Assembly (NCBI GenBank): GCA_944319945.1
Contig: CALUFN010000001.1
Span: forward strand, 1 to 64,000
DNA length: 64,000 nucleotides
Reading direction: 5' to 3'
From: an uncultured Prevotella sp.
Lineage (GTDB): Bacteria > Bacteroidota > Bacteroidia > Bacteroidales > Bacteroidaceae
A model generated the notes under the pieces. The model saw only the letters and a list, made by a program, of their open reading frames with translations, ran no database searches and was not told the DNA's origin. Positions 1-8,083 of the stretch are shown here, piece after piece (positions within the stretch are counted from its first letter, which is position 1; each line of letters opens with the position of its first letter). The position numbers and the translations under genes were made by a program.

Positions 1-1
1 G

Positions 2-247
2 AAAAAGCCGTCTATGAATATCGACATCATTGACAAAAGCCGGCTTATTACGTAAGGTTCTTACATCGAACTCACGTTGTTTTAGTTAAAAGACCGCCGA
101 CAAACATAGAGAAGACAAAGGCCGCCGTTTATCACAACTCCGTGAGCAACGTGATAAACGTAACCGACGTTACCAAACGGATTATACATTCTCGACGTTA
201 ACGCCGACGGCACACACAAGAGCTTCAAGATAATGGTGAAACACTAA
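2..247 (+). pseudogene. Frameshifted C-terminal tail of a secreted protein (T9SS-type sorting domain remnant)
   Basis: Three pieces in alternating frames read like one C-terminal sorting domain. Frame 2 opens with MNIDIIDKSRLIT and stops near 55. Frame 1 is open from 34 to 201 and contains AAVYHNSVSNVINVTD. Frame 2 then resumes at about 164 with LPNGLYILDVNADG and ends SFKIMVKH before TAA at 245-247. The order (hydrophobic strand, N-V-I-N-V, L-P-N-G-L-Y-I-L, K-hydrophobic end) matches the usual Bacteroidota type IX secretion tail. The frame changes mean either a decayed gene or indel errors near a contig edge. The body of the protein lies outside the window. Confidence 0.4.
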
Positions 248-253
248 GAATTT

Positions 254-310
254 AAGAATTAAGAAAAATAGCTTCGTTGCTTAGCAATAAAGCATATTTT
301 CTTAATTCTT
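254..310. repeat. AT-rich inverted repeat, copy 1 of a dispersed family
   Basis: The arms AAGAATTAAGAAAAATA (254-270) and TATTTTCTTAATTCTT (295-310) face each other across a loop containing GCAATAAAGC. It lies between converging units and could act as a terminator in both directions. Near-identical arms recur at 16238-16313 and 27704-27780. Confidence 0.7.
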
Positions 311-312
311 TT

Positions 313-2133
313 TTAATCTTCCGATAGATCGGCCACCATTTTGCGGTACATGGCGTACATGTGGGTGCGCGATATGTAGCCCAGCAGATGGTTTTCGCCG
401 TCGAGCACGGGCAACATGGCTGAATCGGTGGCATCGAAGCGCCGCATCACCTCCTCCATAGTGTCGTTCACAGACAGCGTTGCCTCGGGTTGCGACATGA
501 GCTGCTTTACCTTAAAATGATGGTAAAGCTCCGTACGGAACACTATGTGGCGCAACTTCGTGATGTCTATCTCTCCGAGCAGAGTGCCGGCGTCGTCGAG
601 CACTGGTAGCACGTTCTTATGGCTCTTGCTGATGGAATGTACGAGCGAGGCAAGATCCTTGTCGGGATCTACGGCCGTGTAGTTGCGGTCTATCACACTG
701 TCGAGACTCATCAGTGTGAGCACGGCGCGGTCGGTATGATGGGTTATCAGCTTGCCCTGGCGTGCCAAGCGCATGCCGTAGATGCTGTGCGGCTCAAATA
801 TTATTATGGTAAGGTAAGAACAGATGCTCACTATCATCAGCGGAATGAACATCTGGTAGCCCCCCGTGATCTCGGCTATCAGGAATATGCCCGTAAGCGG
901 TGCGTGCATCACTCCGGCCATGACGGCCGCCATGCCGAGCAGGGCGAAATTCTTCTCGGGCAGGTATATGCCTATCTCGTAAATGTTCCACAAGCGTGCA
1001 AAGAGGAAGCCGGCAAAAGCTCCGATGAAGAGCGAAGGAGCGAACGTTCCGCCGCAACCGCCTCCGCCGTTGGTGGCAGACGTGGCAAACACCTTTGTGA
1101 GCAACACCATGCCTACGTATGGCACGAGCATCGAGCCTTGACCGTAAAAAGGAGAGTTGTGCAGCAGAGTGTCCCAGTCGGCCTCGGTCTTGCCGCTCAG
1201 CAGGATGTTGATGCTACCGTAACCTTCGCCGTAAAGCGAAGGGAAGAGGAATATCAGCGGACTCAGTATGAGCGCGCCCAGCAGCAGCTTGGCCGCCGGC
1301 CTGTTCTTAAAGCGGGCGAAGAGTGACTCGCAAGCTCCCATCGTGCGGATGAAGTAAAGGCTTACGAAGCCGCCGAAAACTCCGAGCAGAATGTTGGCCG
1401 GTATGCGCTCCACGGGCCAAGGACTGTCGAGTGTAAACGTGAAGAGCGACTCGCTGCCCGTGAAAATGTAAGTGAAGCACGTGGCCGTGACGCTCGCTAT
1501 CAGAATGGGCAGGAGCGAGGCCATCGTAAGGTCGATCATAAGCACCTCAAGCGTGAACACAAGCCCGGCTATCGGAGCCTTGAATATGCCAGCTATGGCG
1601 GCGGCCGCACCGCAGCCTACAAGCAACATCAACGTCTTATTGTCCGTCTTGAACAACTGGCCGAGGTTGCTGCCTATGGCCGAGCCGGTAAGCACAATGG
1701 GTGCCTCGGCTCCTACGCTGCCGCCGAAGCCTATGGTGATGGCCGAGGCTATCACAGAGCTCCAGCAATTGTGTCCGCGCAGACGGCTGCGCTTGCTGCT
1801 TATGGCGTAAAGTATGCGGGTGATGCCGTGGCTGATCTCGTCTTTCACCACGTAGCGAACGAAGAGCGAGGTAAGGTAAATGCCTATGACAGGATAGACC
1901 AAGTAGAGCCAGTTAAACGTGTCGGAGTCAAAGCGCGAAGTTAACGTGCCGGCAATCACTTCTATCAGCCAATGCAGGACGAACGCCGCCACTGCGGCAA
2001 ACAGGCCAACAAGGAAGCTCAATATGAGTGTGAACTGCCGGTCGGTGACGTATCGCTCCCTCAGGCTTATCATACGCCCGATAAGCGTCTGCTTGTCGGG
2101 CGTTATCCCGGCTTCGGTGCTTGTTTGGCTCAT
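313..2133 (-). CDS. ClC-family chloride channel/antiporter with two C-terminal CBS domains
   Basis: 606-residue inner-membrane protein that moves chloride, by exchange with protons or as a channel. The membrane part spans about residues 33-450. Seen: GSVGAEAP around 139-145, the equivalent of the G-x-E-G-P filter motif with the gating glutamate kept, and GGTFAPSL at 361-368, the second filter motif. A CBS pair covers about 475-606 and probably senses nucleotides. An upstream ATG at 2223 exists, but the start at 2133 gives an ATGA overlap with the stop of tsaC and fits the family N-terminus, so it is preferred. Translational coupling to tsaC is therefore likely. Channel and antiporter cannot be told apart here. 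Confidence 0.9.
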   Translation of the reverse strand: MSQTSTEAGITPDKQTLIGRMISLRERYVTDRQFTLILSFLVGLFAAVAAFVLHWLIEVIAGTLTSRFDSDTFNWLYLVYPVIGIYLTSLFVRYVVKDEISHGITRILYAISSKRSRLRGHNCWSSVIASAITIGFGGSVGAEAPIVLTGSAIGSNLGQLFKTDNKTLMLLVGCGAAAAIAGIFKAPIAGLVFTLEVLMIDLTMASLLPILIASVTATCFTYIFTGSESLFTFTLDSPWPVERIPANILLGVFGGFVSLYFIRTMGACESLFARFKNRPAAKLLLGALILSPLIFLFPSLYGEGYGSINILLSGKTEADWDTLLHNSPFYGQGSMLVPYVGMVLLTKVFATSATNGGGGCGGTFAPSLFIGAFAGFLFARLWNIYEIGIYLPEKNFALLGMAAVMAGVMHAPLTGIFLIAEITGGYQMFIPLMIVSICSYLTIIIFEPHSIYGMRLARQGKLITHHTDRAVLTLMSLDSVIDRNYTAVDPDKDLASLVHSISKSHKNVLPVLDDAGTLLGEIDITKLRHIVFRTELYHHFKVKQLMSQPEATLSVNDTMEEVMRRFDATDSAMLPVLDGENHLLGYISRTHMYAMYRKMVADLSED

Positions 2134-2699
2134 TTCCTTATTATCTTGACTTGCCCGTCGACACCTATCTTTATTATGCTTGAGGGCGTGTGCGGCTGCT
2201 TCTCCTGCCTGCGGCTGTAGCATACGTAGTCAACGGCACCGAGCAACTCTTCGGATATGTCCTTGTAATTCTCGGCGGCGGGCTCACCGCTGATGTTGGC
2301 ACTGGTCGACACTACGGGCTTCTGAAACCTGTAGCACAGTTCCTTAGAGAAAGGTTCGGAGGTTATACGCATGGCTATGCTGCCGTCTTCGGCTATGAGA
2401 TTCGGGGCAAGGTTTACGGCATTGTCGAAGATTACGGTAGTAGGCTTAGTAGCCAACTCCATTACCTTCCATGCCACCTCGGGCGCATTGCGGACGTAAC
2501 GCTGCAGCCTTACGGCCGAGTCAACGAGGCAAATCAACGCCTTAGAGTCGTCCCTGTGCTTTATGGCGTAGACCTTTGCCACGGCATCGGCGTTGGTGGC
2601 GTCGCACCCTATGCCCCAAACCGTGTCGGTAGGATAAAGTATCACGCCGCCTTTGCGCATCACTTCAACGGCCGTTCTTATGTCTTCTTGTTGATTCAT
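2130..2699 (-). CDS. tsaC: L-threonylcarbamoyladenylate synthase (Sua5/YciO/YrdC family)
   Basis: 189 residues, the length of the short YrdC/TsaC form without the extra Sua5 domain. It makes threonylcarbamoyl-AMP from threonine, bicarbonate and ATP, the first step of the universal t6A37 modification of tRNAs reading ANN codons. Seen: YPTDTVWGIGCDATN near residues 22-36, the basic KHRDDSKALICLV segment, and STSANISGEPA near 135-145, all typical of the fold. The stop overlaps the start of the ClC gene by four bases. Cytoplasmic. Confidence 0.92.
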   Translation of the reverse strand: MNQQEDIRTAVEVMRKGGVILYPTDTVWGIGCDATNADAVAKVYAIKHRDDSKALICLVDSAVRLQRYVRNAPEVAWKVMELATKPTTVIFDNAVNLAPNLIAEDGSIAMRITSEPFSKELCYRFQKPVVSTSANISGEPAAENYKDISEELLGAVDYVCYSRRQEKQPHTPSSIIKIGVDGQVKIIRK

Positions 2700-2805
2700 T
2701 GTAATTTGAAGTATTAATAACAGACAAGTTTCAGTGACGAGCAGACAAGTTTATAGCCTATGAAGCACAAGCAACAAGGAAATATCATTGTCTGCTCGTA
2801 TCCGA

Positions 2806-3813
2806 CTACTTATCTGCAGACAGCTTATCTGCCGATAGAATGTCCCAGCCTATCGCGCTGGCTCCGAGCACTGCGGCCGACGAGCCGTCGAGCCCGCTTA
2901 TCAGGAACTGCGCCTTGCCCTTGAACACGGGCATGACATGCCTGTCGTAGCTGTTTTTTATCGGATCCATCAACAAGTCGCCGGCCTTTGTCAGGCCACC
3001 GAAGAAGATGAACGCCTCCGGAGACGAGAACGCGGCAAAGTCGGCACAGGCCTCACCGAGCATCTCTCCCGTAAATTCGTAGACGCGCTTGGCCAATTCG
3101 TCACCCTTGCCTGCGGCGATTGACACGTCAAGAGATGTAATGTCTTCGGGATTCATTTCACGGAGCACCGAGGGAGCATCCGTCGATACCAAAAACTCCC
3201 TCGCCGTGCGTGCCACGCCTGTAGCCGAGCAGTAAGCTTCAAGGCAGCCAGTGCGGCCGCATCCGCACGTCCTGCCGTTCTCACGGCGCATGATTACATG
3301 GCCAAGCTCTCCGGCAAAGCCGTCGCAGCCGTACACCAACTGGCCGTTGACCACTATGCCCGAGCCTACTCCCGTACCGAGGGTGAGCACTATGAAGTTT
3401 TTCATTCCGCGCGCCACGCCGTATGTCATCTCGCCTATGGCGGCCGCGTTTGCGTCGTTTGTTATGGCAACGGGTATGCCCAATCTGTCGCTCAGAATGC
3501 CGGCCAGGGGCACGCAGCACTCATGCGCCCAAGCTATGTTCGGGGCGTACTCTATCGTACCTTTATAATAATTAGCATTGGGCGCGCCTATGCCCATAGC
3601 CTTTATATTCCCGATACCTCCTACTTGGTCGATTATTATCTGCAACGCCTCAATCGAAGCGTCTACGTAATCTTCCACTTTGGCGTATGCTTGAGTCTTA
3701 ATTGCCGTGGTAACCTTAATGTCTCCGCGGCTGTCGACGATGCCGAACACAGAGTTGGTGCCGCCGAGGTCAAGCCCGATGACGTAAGGCTTTATCGTAG
3801 ATTGTGAAGTCAT
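2806..3813 (-). CDS. ROK-family sugar kinase (probable glucokinase)
   Basis: 335 residues. GLDLGGTN near residues 13-20 is the ATP phosphate-binding loop and LGTGVGSGI lies near 150. The zinc-binding ROK signature runs from GELGH through CGCGRTGCLEAY at about 173-200. The family phosphorylates glucose, N-acetylglucosamine or N-acetylmannosamine. Bacteroidota members of this length are usually called glucokinase, but the substrate cannot be read from sequence. The C-terminus repeats LSADK twice. A promoter TTTG-19 bp-TACCTTTG sits just upstream on the minus strand. Confidence 0.85.
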   Translation of the reverse strand: MTSQSTIKPYVIGLDLGGTNSVFGIVDSRGDIKVTTAIKTQAYAKVEDYVDASIEALQIIIDQVGGIGNIKAMGIGAPNANYYKGTIEYAPNIAWAHECCVPLAGILSDRLGIPVAITNDANAAAIGEMTYGVARGMKNFIVLTLGTGVGSGIVVNGQLVYGCDGFAGELGHVIMRRENGRTCGCGRTGCLEAYCSATGVARTAREFLVSTDAPSVLREMNPEDITSLDVSIAAGKGDELAKRVYEFTGEMLGEACADFAAFSSPEAFIFFGGLTKAGDLLMDPIKNSYDRHVMPVFKGKAQFLISGLDGSSAAVLGASAIGWDILSADKLSADK

Positions 3814-3848
3814 GATATTGTATTTTTAATTAAATTTCCGAATAGTTG

Positions 3849-3926
3849 CAAAGGTATCAAAATTATCACACACGGCAAACTTTTATCCGCAAAATTTGTT
3901 TCTTTCGTAAAAAATTAGCAATTTTG
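3849..3926. promoter_or_regulatory. Divergent promoter pair between the ROK kinase and the LysE-type gene
   Basis: On the minus strand, TTTG (3879-3876), 19 bp, TACCTTTG (3856-3849) serves the kinase. On the plus strand, TTTG (3895-3898), 20 bp, CAATTTTG (3919-3926) serves the exporter and puts its transcription start within a few bases of the ATG at 3935. Both fit the Bacteroidota -33/-7 form. Confidence 0.65.
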
Positions 3927-3934
3927 CACGCGTT

Positions 3935-4600
3935 ATGCCGTTTCAGTTTCATTTAGACATACTTGATTGGATATTCAAGGGCATGCTCATAGGCATCGTA
4001 GCGTCAGCTCCGATGGGTCCGGTTGGCGTGCTGTGCATCCAGCGAACACTGAACAAGGGCCGTTGGTACGGTTTCGTGACGGGCGTCGGCGCTACCGTCA
4101 GCGATTTCATTTACGCGCTGGTGACGGGCTTCGGCATGAGCTTCGTCATGGACTTGGTAAACAACACACACAACCGCTTTATCCTACAGATCACCGGCAG
4201 CGTGATGCTCATGGCGTTCGGGATATACTGCTATCGGTCAGACCCTACGAAGAAGATCCACGTCAGCGGAAATAAGAAAGGCACGCTGATACACAACGGC
4301 GTAACGGCCTTTCTCGTAACATTCTCCAACCCGTTGATCATATTCCTGTTCATGGCAGCCTACGCCCAGTTCGCCTTCGTCGTACCGAAGCATCCGTTGC
4401 ACATGTGCGTTGGTTATTTCAGCATAATATGCGGAGCACTGCTGTGGTGGTTCGGACTTACGTGGCTGATAGACAAGGTAAGAAACAAGTTCGACAACGG
4501 CAGCATCATGATCATCAACAAGATCATAGGCAGCGTGGTTATCATATTCTCGCTGATCGTACTCGTAGGCACGGTGTTCAACCTGTCGTTCCATTATTAG
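3935..4600 (+). CDS. LysE/RhtB-family amino-acid exporter
   Basis: 221-residue integral membrane protein with about six hydrophobic segments. The N-terminal ASAPMGPVGVLCIQRTLNKG, followed by a G-rich segment and an SDFIYALVTG stretch, is the LysE-family signature (G-P-V, then R-x-L-x-x-G). Members export lysine, arginine, threonine, homoserine or related compounds, and the substrate is not evident. The predicted promoter leaves almost no leader. It is followed by a C-rich minisatellite and the DUF4924 gene on the same strand. Confidence 0.8.
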   Translation: MPFQFHLDILDWIFKGMLIGIVASAPMGPVGVLCIQRTLNKGRWYGFVTGVGATVSDFIYALVTGFGMSFVMDLVNNTHNRFILQITGSVMLMAFGIYCYRSDPTKKIHVSGNKKGTLIHNGVTAFLVTFSNPLIIFLFMAAYAQFAFVVPKHPLHMCVGYFSIICGALLWWFGLTWLIDKVRNKFDNGSIMIINKIIGSVVIIFSLIVLVGTVFNLSFHY

Positions 4601-4625
4601 TTTCCACCGCAAGGAAAGCGGCCAG

Positions 4626-4731
4626 CCTTACGACCGTAAGACCGTATGACACCTCATCACCGCACACCCACACAACCGTAAAACCGCATAACCCAATAAC
4701 CGCATAACCCAACAACCGCATAACCCCAAAT
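4626..4731. repeat. Minisatellite of ACCGYATAACCC-like units, locus 1
   Basis: Loose tandem units of about 14 bp, such as AACCGCATAACCC and ACCGTAAAACCGCATAA, fill the gap between the LysE-type gene and DUF4924. Similar text returns at 5281-5350, 32611-32763 and 44072-44112. Confidence 0.7.
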
Positions 4732-4732
4732 T

Positions 4733-5278
4733 ATGTTCATATCGCAAGAATTAAGAAAGAAAAGCATAGCCGAATACCTGCTGTACATGTGGCAGGTGGA
4801 AGACCTTATCAGGGCTTATGACTGCAACCTGGGCCGAATACGCCGAGAATACATCCAGCAGTTTGACTACACCGAAGAGCAGAAGGAAGAGATGACCGAC
4901 TGGTACGGAAACCTCGTCAGGATGATGAACCAGGAAGGATGCCGCGAGAAAGGGCATCTGCAGATTAACAAAATAGTGATGCAACAACTGGTAGAGCTGA
5001 ACGCACAACTGCTGCAAAGCACGAAATTCCCGTTTTACAACAGTGAATATTATAAGGTGCTACCGTACATCGTAGAGTTGCGCAAGCGCGGAGCCGGCAA
5101 CGACGAAAGCGAAATTGAGACATGCTTCAACGCCCTTTACGGAGTGATGATGCTCAGGCTGCGGAAAAAGAAGATAACCCCCGACACCGAACACGCCGTA
5201 AAGGAGATCACCACTTTTATCGGCATGCTCTCGGATTATTACATTAAGGACAAAACCGAGCCGCTCGAGTTCGACTGA
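4733..5278 (+). CDS. DUF4924 family protein
   Basis: 181 residues, soluble and helix-rich. It begins MFISQELRKKSIAEYLLYMW and matches the Bacteroidota DUF4924 pattern, including the EDLIRAYDCNL segment and a central INKIVMQQLVELNAQLL helix. No catalytic motif is visible and no function is known to me. It is flanked on both sides by the same ACCGTAA-type minisatellite and followed by prfC on the same strand, so the three may form one transcript. Confidence 0.75.
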   Translation: MFISQELRKKSIAEYLLYMWQVEDLIRAYDCNLGRIRREYIQQFDYTEEQKEEMTDWYGNLVRMMNQEGCREKGHLQINKIVMQQLVELNAQLLQSTKFPFYNSEYYKVLPYIVELRKRGAGNDESEIETCFNALYGVMMLRLRKKKITPDTEHAVKEITTFIGMLSDYYIKDKTEPLEFD

Positions 5279-5280
5279 CC

Positions 5281-5350
5281 GTTCTCCATACCCCCACAAC
5301 CGTACCCCCATAACCGTACTACCGTAAAACCCCATAACCCCACAACCGCA
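5281..5350. repeat. Minisatellite of ACCGTA/CCCCATAACC units, locus 2
   Basis: Short units such as CCCCATAACCGTACTACC and CCCCACAACCGC fill the whole gap before the prfC ATG. Same family as 4626-4731. Confidence 0.65.
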
Positions 5351-5351
5351 A

Positions 5352-6926
5352 ATGAACTATAAGGAAGAAATTGAAAGAAGACGCACCTTCGCCATAATCT
5401 CGCACCCCGATGCCGGTAAGACGACACTTACCGAGAAGTTCCTCTTGTTCGGAGGGCAGATACAAGTGGCAGGAGCCGTAAAGAACAACAAGATACGCAA
5501 GACAGCCACGTCTGACTGGATGGACATAGAGAAGCAACGCGGAATCTCCGTGTCGACGTCGGTAATGGAGTTTGACTACGAAGGCTACAAGGTCAACATA
5601 CTCGACACACCCGGACACCAAGACTTCGCCGAAGACACCTATCGCACACTGACGGCCGTAGACTCGGCCATCATCGTAGTAGACGGAGCCAAAGGCGTGG
5701 AGGCGCAGACGCGCAAGCTGATGAACGTGTGCCGCATGCGCAACACGCCGGTGATAATCTTCATAAACAAGATGGACCGCGAAGGGCGCGACCCCTTCGA
5801 TCTGCTCGACGAGCTTGAGCAGGAACTCGAGATACACGTCCGTCCGCTGTCGTGGCCCATCAACCAGGGAGCCAAGTTCAAGGGTGTCTACAACATATAC
5901 GAGCAGAAGCTCAACCTGTTTACGCCAGACAAGCAACGCGTAACCGAGAAGGTGGAAGTAGACATCGACGGCGACGAACTTGAAAGCCGCATCGGCGATG
6001 ACGACGCAAAGAAGCTACGCGACGACCTTGAGCTGGTCGACGGTGTTTACCCCGAGTTCAACGTAGAGGATTACCGCCGTGCCGAGGTCGCCCCCGTGTT
6101 TTTCGGCAGCGCGCTTAACAACTTCGGAGTACAAGAGCTGCTCGACTGCTTCGTCGAGATAGCCCCCAGCCCCCGCCCGACGAAGGCGGAGGAAAGGACG
6201 GTGATGCCTGAGGAGCAGAAGTTCACGGGCTTCATCTTCAAGATCACGGCCAACATCGACCCCAACCACCGCTCGTGCATAGCTTTCTGCAAGGTGTGCA
6301 GCGGCCGTTTCGAGCGCAACCATCCGTACCTGCACGTGCGGCTGGGCAAGACAGTAAGGTTCTCTTCTCCTACACAGTTCATGGCGCAACGCAAGAGCAC
6401 CATCGACGAGGCTTGGGCCGGCGACATAGTAGGCCTGCCCGATAATGGAATCTTTAAGATAGGCGACACCCTGACCGACGGCGAACAGCTGCACTTCCGT
6501 GGCCTGCCGTCGTTCTCGCCAGAGATGTTCAAATACATCGAGAACGACGACCCGATGAAGTCAAAACAGCTGAACAAGGGCATCGACCAGCTGATGGACG
6601 AAGGCGTGGCCCAGATGTTCGTCAACCAGTTCAACGGACGCAAGATCATCGGCACAGTAGGCCAGCTGCAGTTTGAAGTAATACAATACCGTCTTGAAAA
6701 CGAGTATAACGCCAAATGCCGTTGGGAGCCCGTACACCTATACAAAGCCTGCTGGATAGACTCCGACGACCCCGCCGAGCTGGAAGCGTTCAAGAAGCGC
6801 AAATACCAGTACATGGCGAAAGACAAAGACGGCCGCGACGTGTTCCTCGCCGACTCCGGCTACGTGCTGCAAATGGCGCAACAAGACTTCAAGCACATCC
6901 GCTTCCATTTCACCAGCGAATTTTAA
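5352..6926 (+). CDS. prfC: Peptide chain release factor 3
   Basis: 524 residues, the normal RF3 length. A translational GTPase that recycles RF1/RF2 from the ribosome after peptide release. Seen: [10 protein letters not shown] (G1) near residue 17, the conserved [13 protein letters not shown] switch segment, [14 protein letters not shown] (G3) near 83-96, and [10 protein letters not shown] (G4) near 137-146, followed by the domain II and III regions. The family pattern is complete, with no truncation. Two strong hairpins at 6954-7040 follow the stop. Confidence 0.97.
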   Translation: MNYKEEIERRRTFAIISHPDAGKTTLTEKFLLFGGQIQVAGAVKNNKIRKTATSDWMDIEKQRGISVSTSVMEFDYEGYKVNILDTPGHQDFAEDTYRTLTAVDSAIIVVDGAKGVEAQTRKLMNVCRMRNTPVIIFINKMDREGRDPFDLLDELEQELEIHVRPLSWPINQGAKFKGVYNIYEQKLNLFTPDKQRVTEKVEVDIDGDELESRIGDDDAKKLRDDLELVDGVYPEFNVEDYRRAEVAPVFFGSALNNFGVQELLDCFVEIAPSPRPTKAEERTVMPEEQKFTGFIFKITANIDPNHRSCIAFCKVCSGRFERNHPYLHVRLGKTVRFSSPTQFMAQRKSTIDEAWAGDIVGLPDNGIFKIGDTLTDGEQLHFRGLPSFSPEMFKYIENDDPMKSKQLNKGIDQLMDEGVAQMFVNQFNGRKIIGTVGQLQFEVIQYRLENEYNAKCRWEPVHLYKACWIDSDDPAELEAFKKRKYQYMAKDKDGRDVFLADSGYVLQMAQQDFKHIRFHFTSEF

Positions 6927-6953
6927 CGCCTTACGCATACAAAAAACAAAGGC

Positions 6954-7040
6954 ACGCTAAAAGGCCGTGTATTGAGTCGCAATACACGGCCTTTAGCGTG
7001 CAATACGCCACCTTTCGCAAGCCGAAAGGTGGCGTATTGC
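6954..7040. repeat. AAAGG/CCTTT palindrome array A (two strong hairpins)
   Basis: Hairpin 1 has arms at 6954-6974 and 6980-6999 (AAGGCCGTGTATTG with its complement, one extra A). Hairpin 2 has perfect 18-base arms at 7000-7017 and 7023-7040 (CCACCTTTCG with CGAAAGGTGG). The array lies between the converging prfC and pstS genes and may terminate both. Its units match six other intergenic arrays in the window. Confidence 0.85.
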
Positions 7041-7053
7041 AATTACGATGAAG

Positions 7054-7890
7054 CTATTTTGCCGGAACATAACCGCTCTTCATCACTATCTGCTGTCCTT
7101 TCGGCGAAAGTAGGAAGTTGATGAACGGCTCTACGACGCCGGCCTTATCCGCCGTATAGTAATAATAAAGCTCACGGATTATGGGATAAACGTGCTTGCG
7201 GCCCATCTCCATCGTTGGGTAGACGAAGTGCTTGCCGTCGTATGACACCTTTACCGCCTTTACGTTCTTGTTGACGTAAGCCATACCCACATAACCTATC
7301 GCTCCGCGCGTTTGGCTTACCGACTGTATTACGGCTCCCGTAGCCGGCATGGAGAGCACGCCCGCCATGTAGTTCTTCTCACGCAGCACGCTTGTCTTGA
7401 AAAACTCATACGTGCCTGAAGAAGTCTCTCGCGAATACACTATTATCTTAAGGTCGGGCCCGTACTTACCTGTGTAATAATCCTTCACTTGGTTCCAGTT
7501 GGTTATCTTTCCACGGAAAATGGCCTCGAGCTGGGCGCGCGTAAGGTGAGACACGGGGTTGTCGGGATTTACGATAACGGCCAAAGCGTCGTAGGCTATG
7601 ACGGCTTCGCGCAGCTGCTTGCCGCTGTTGCTTATCTTGACCCGCTCGTTAAACTTAATCGAGCGCGATGCCATCGCTATGTCGGTAGTGCCGTCAATCA
7701 AGGCCGAAATGCCTACACCCGAGCCTCCGCCCGTCACCGTGACGCGCGCTTTGGGGTTGAGCTTCATGTAAGTCTCGGCACCCTCCTGCGACACCGGGAG
7801 CACCGTGTCGCTGCCTTTTATCTTTTGCCCGGCGGCTCCTATCGCCGACATTGAGACTAAAGCGATAATCACAAGTCTTAATACGTTCAT
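7054..7890 (-). CDS. pstS: Phosphate ABC transporter, periplasmic phosphate-binding protein
   Basis: 278 residues with a signal peptide (MNVLRLVIIALVSMSAIGAAG). GSDTVLPVSQEGAETY, GGGSGVGISALIDGTTDIAM and SRETSSGTYEFF are the PstS phosphate-contact loops. It delivers phosphate to PstCAB. An upstream in-frame ATG at 7944 exists, but it lies upstream of the transcription start predicted from the Pho repeats and -7 box at 7920-7975, so 7890 is chosen. It is divergent from pstCAB-phoU instead of heading the operon, with operators for both directions in the shared gap. Confidence 0.93.
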   Translation of the reverse strand: MNVLRLVIIALVSMSAIGAAGQKIKGSDTVLPVSQEGAETYMKLNPKARVTVTGGGSGVGISALIDGTTDIAMASRSIKFNERVKISNSGKQLREAVIAYDALAVIVNPDNPVSHLTRAQLEAIFRGKITNWNQVKDYYTGKYGPDLKIIVYSRETSSGTYEFFKTSVLREKNYMAGVLSMPATGAVIQSVSQTRGAIGYVGMAYVNKNVKAVKVSYDGKHFVYPTMEMGRKHVYPIIRELYYYYTADKAGVVEPFINFLLSPKGQQIVMKSGYVPAK

Positions 7891-7919
7891 ATTTTCGTCA
7901 TTTTGTTGTTTGTTGCCTG

Positions 7920-7975
7920 CGAAATAACAGCTTAGTAATTTCATTGCGGTTACACATGTGTTACATTTGGATTAC
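7920..7975 (-). promoter_or_regulatory. Candidate Pho operator and promoter of pstS
   Basis: On the minus strand GTAAT, GTAAC, GTAAC and GAAAT begin at 7975, 7964, 7953 and 7942, exactly 11 bp apart. A weak -7 box TTATTTCG starts at 7927, 15 bp past the last repeat start. The spacing is the same as at pstC and the PiT gene. Direct repeats of one helical turn are how PhoB/PhoP-type regulators bind. Confidence 0.65.
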
Positions 7976-7996
7976 ACAGGACCAATGCCGCCGTTC

Positions 7997-8053
7997 GTAA
8001 CATTATTGTAACCTGCGTGTCACACGTTCGTTACGATTAAGCCCTACTTTTGC
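7997..8053 (+). promoter_or_regulatory. Candidate Pho operator and promoter of pstCAB-phoU
   Basis: GTAAC (7997), GTAAC (8008), GTCAC (8019) and GTTAC (8030) repeat with an exact 11-bp period. The -7 box TACTTTTG begins at 8045, 15 bp after the start of the last repeat. No good -33 TTTG is present, as expected for an activator-dependent promoter in which the operator replaces it. Confidence 0.78.
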
Positions 8054-8083
8054 GACGGGAAAAAGAAAAAACGTTTAATTAAT

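Noticed and set aside
2134..2223. N-terminal extension of the ClC gene to 2223
   Set aside because: It would overlap tsaC by over 90 bp and adds non-homologous residues; the ATGA start at 2133 fits better.
6954..7040. Simple intrinsic terminator of prfC
   Set aside because: The hairpins may terminate, but their sequence belongs to the dispersed palindrome family found at six other places, so repeat is the better description.
7891..7944. N-terminal extension of pstS to the ATG at 7944
   Set aside because: It would place the start codon upstream of the inferred -7 box and put extra residues in front of the signal peptide.
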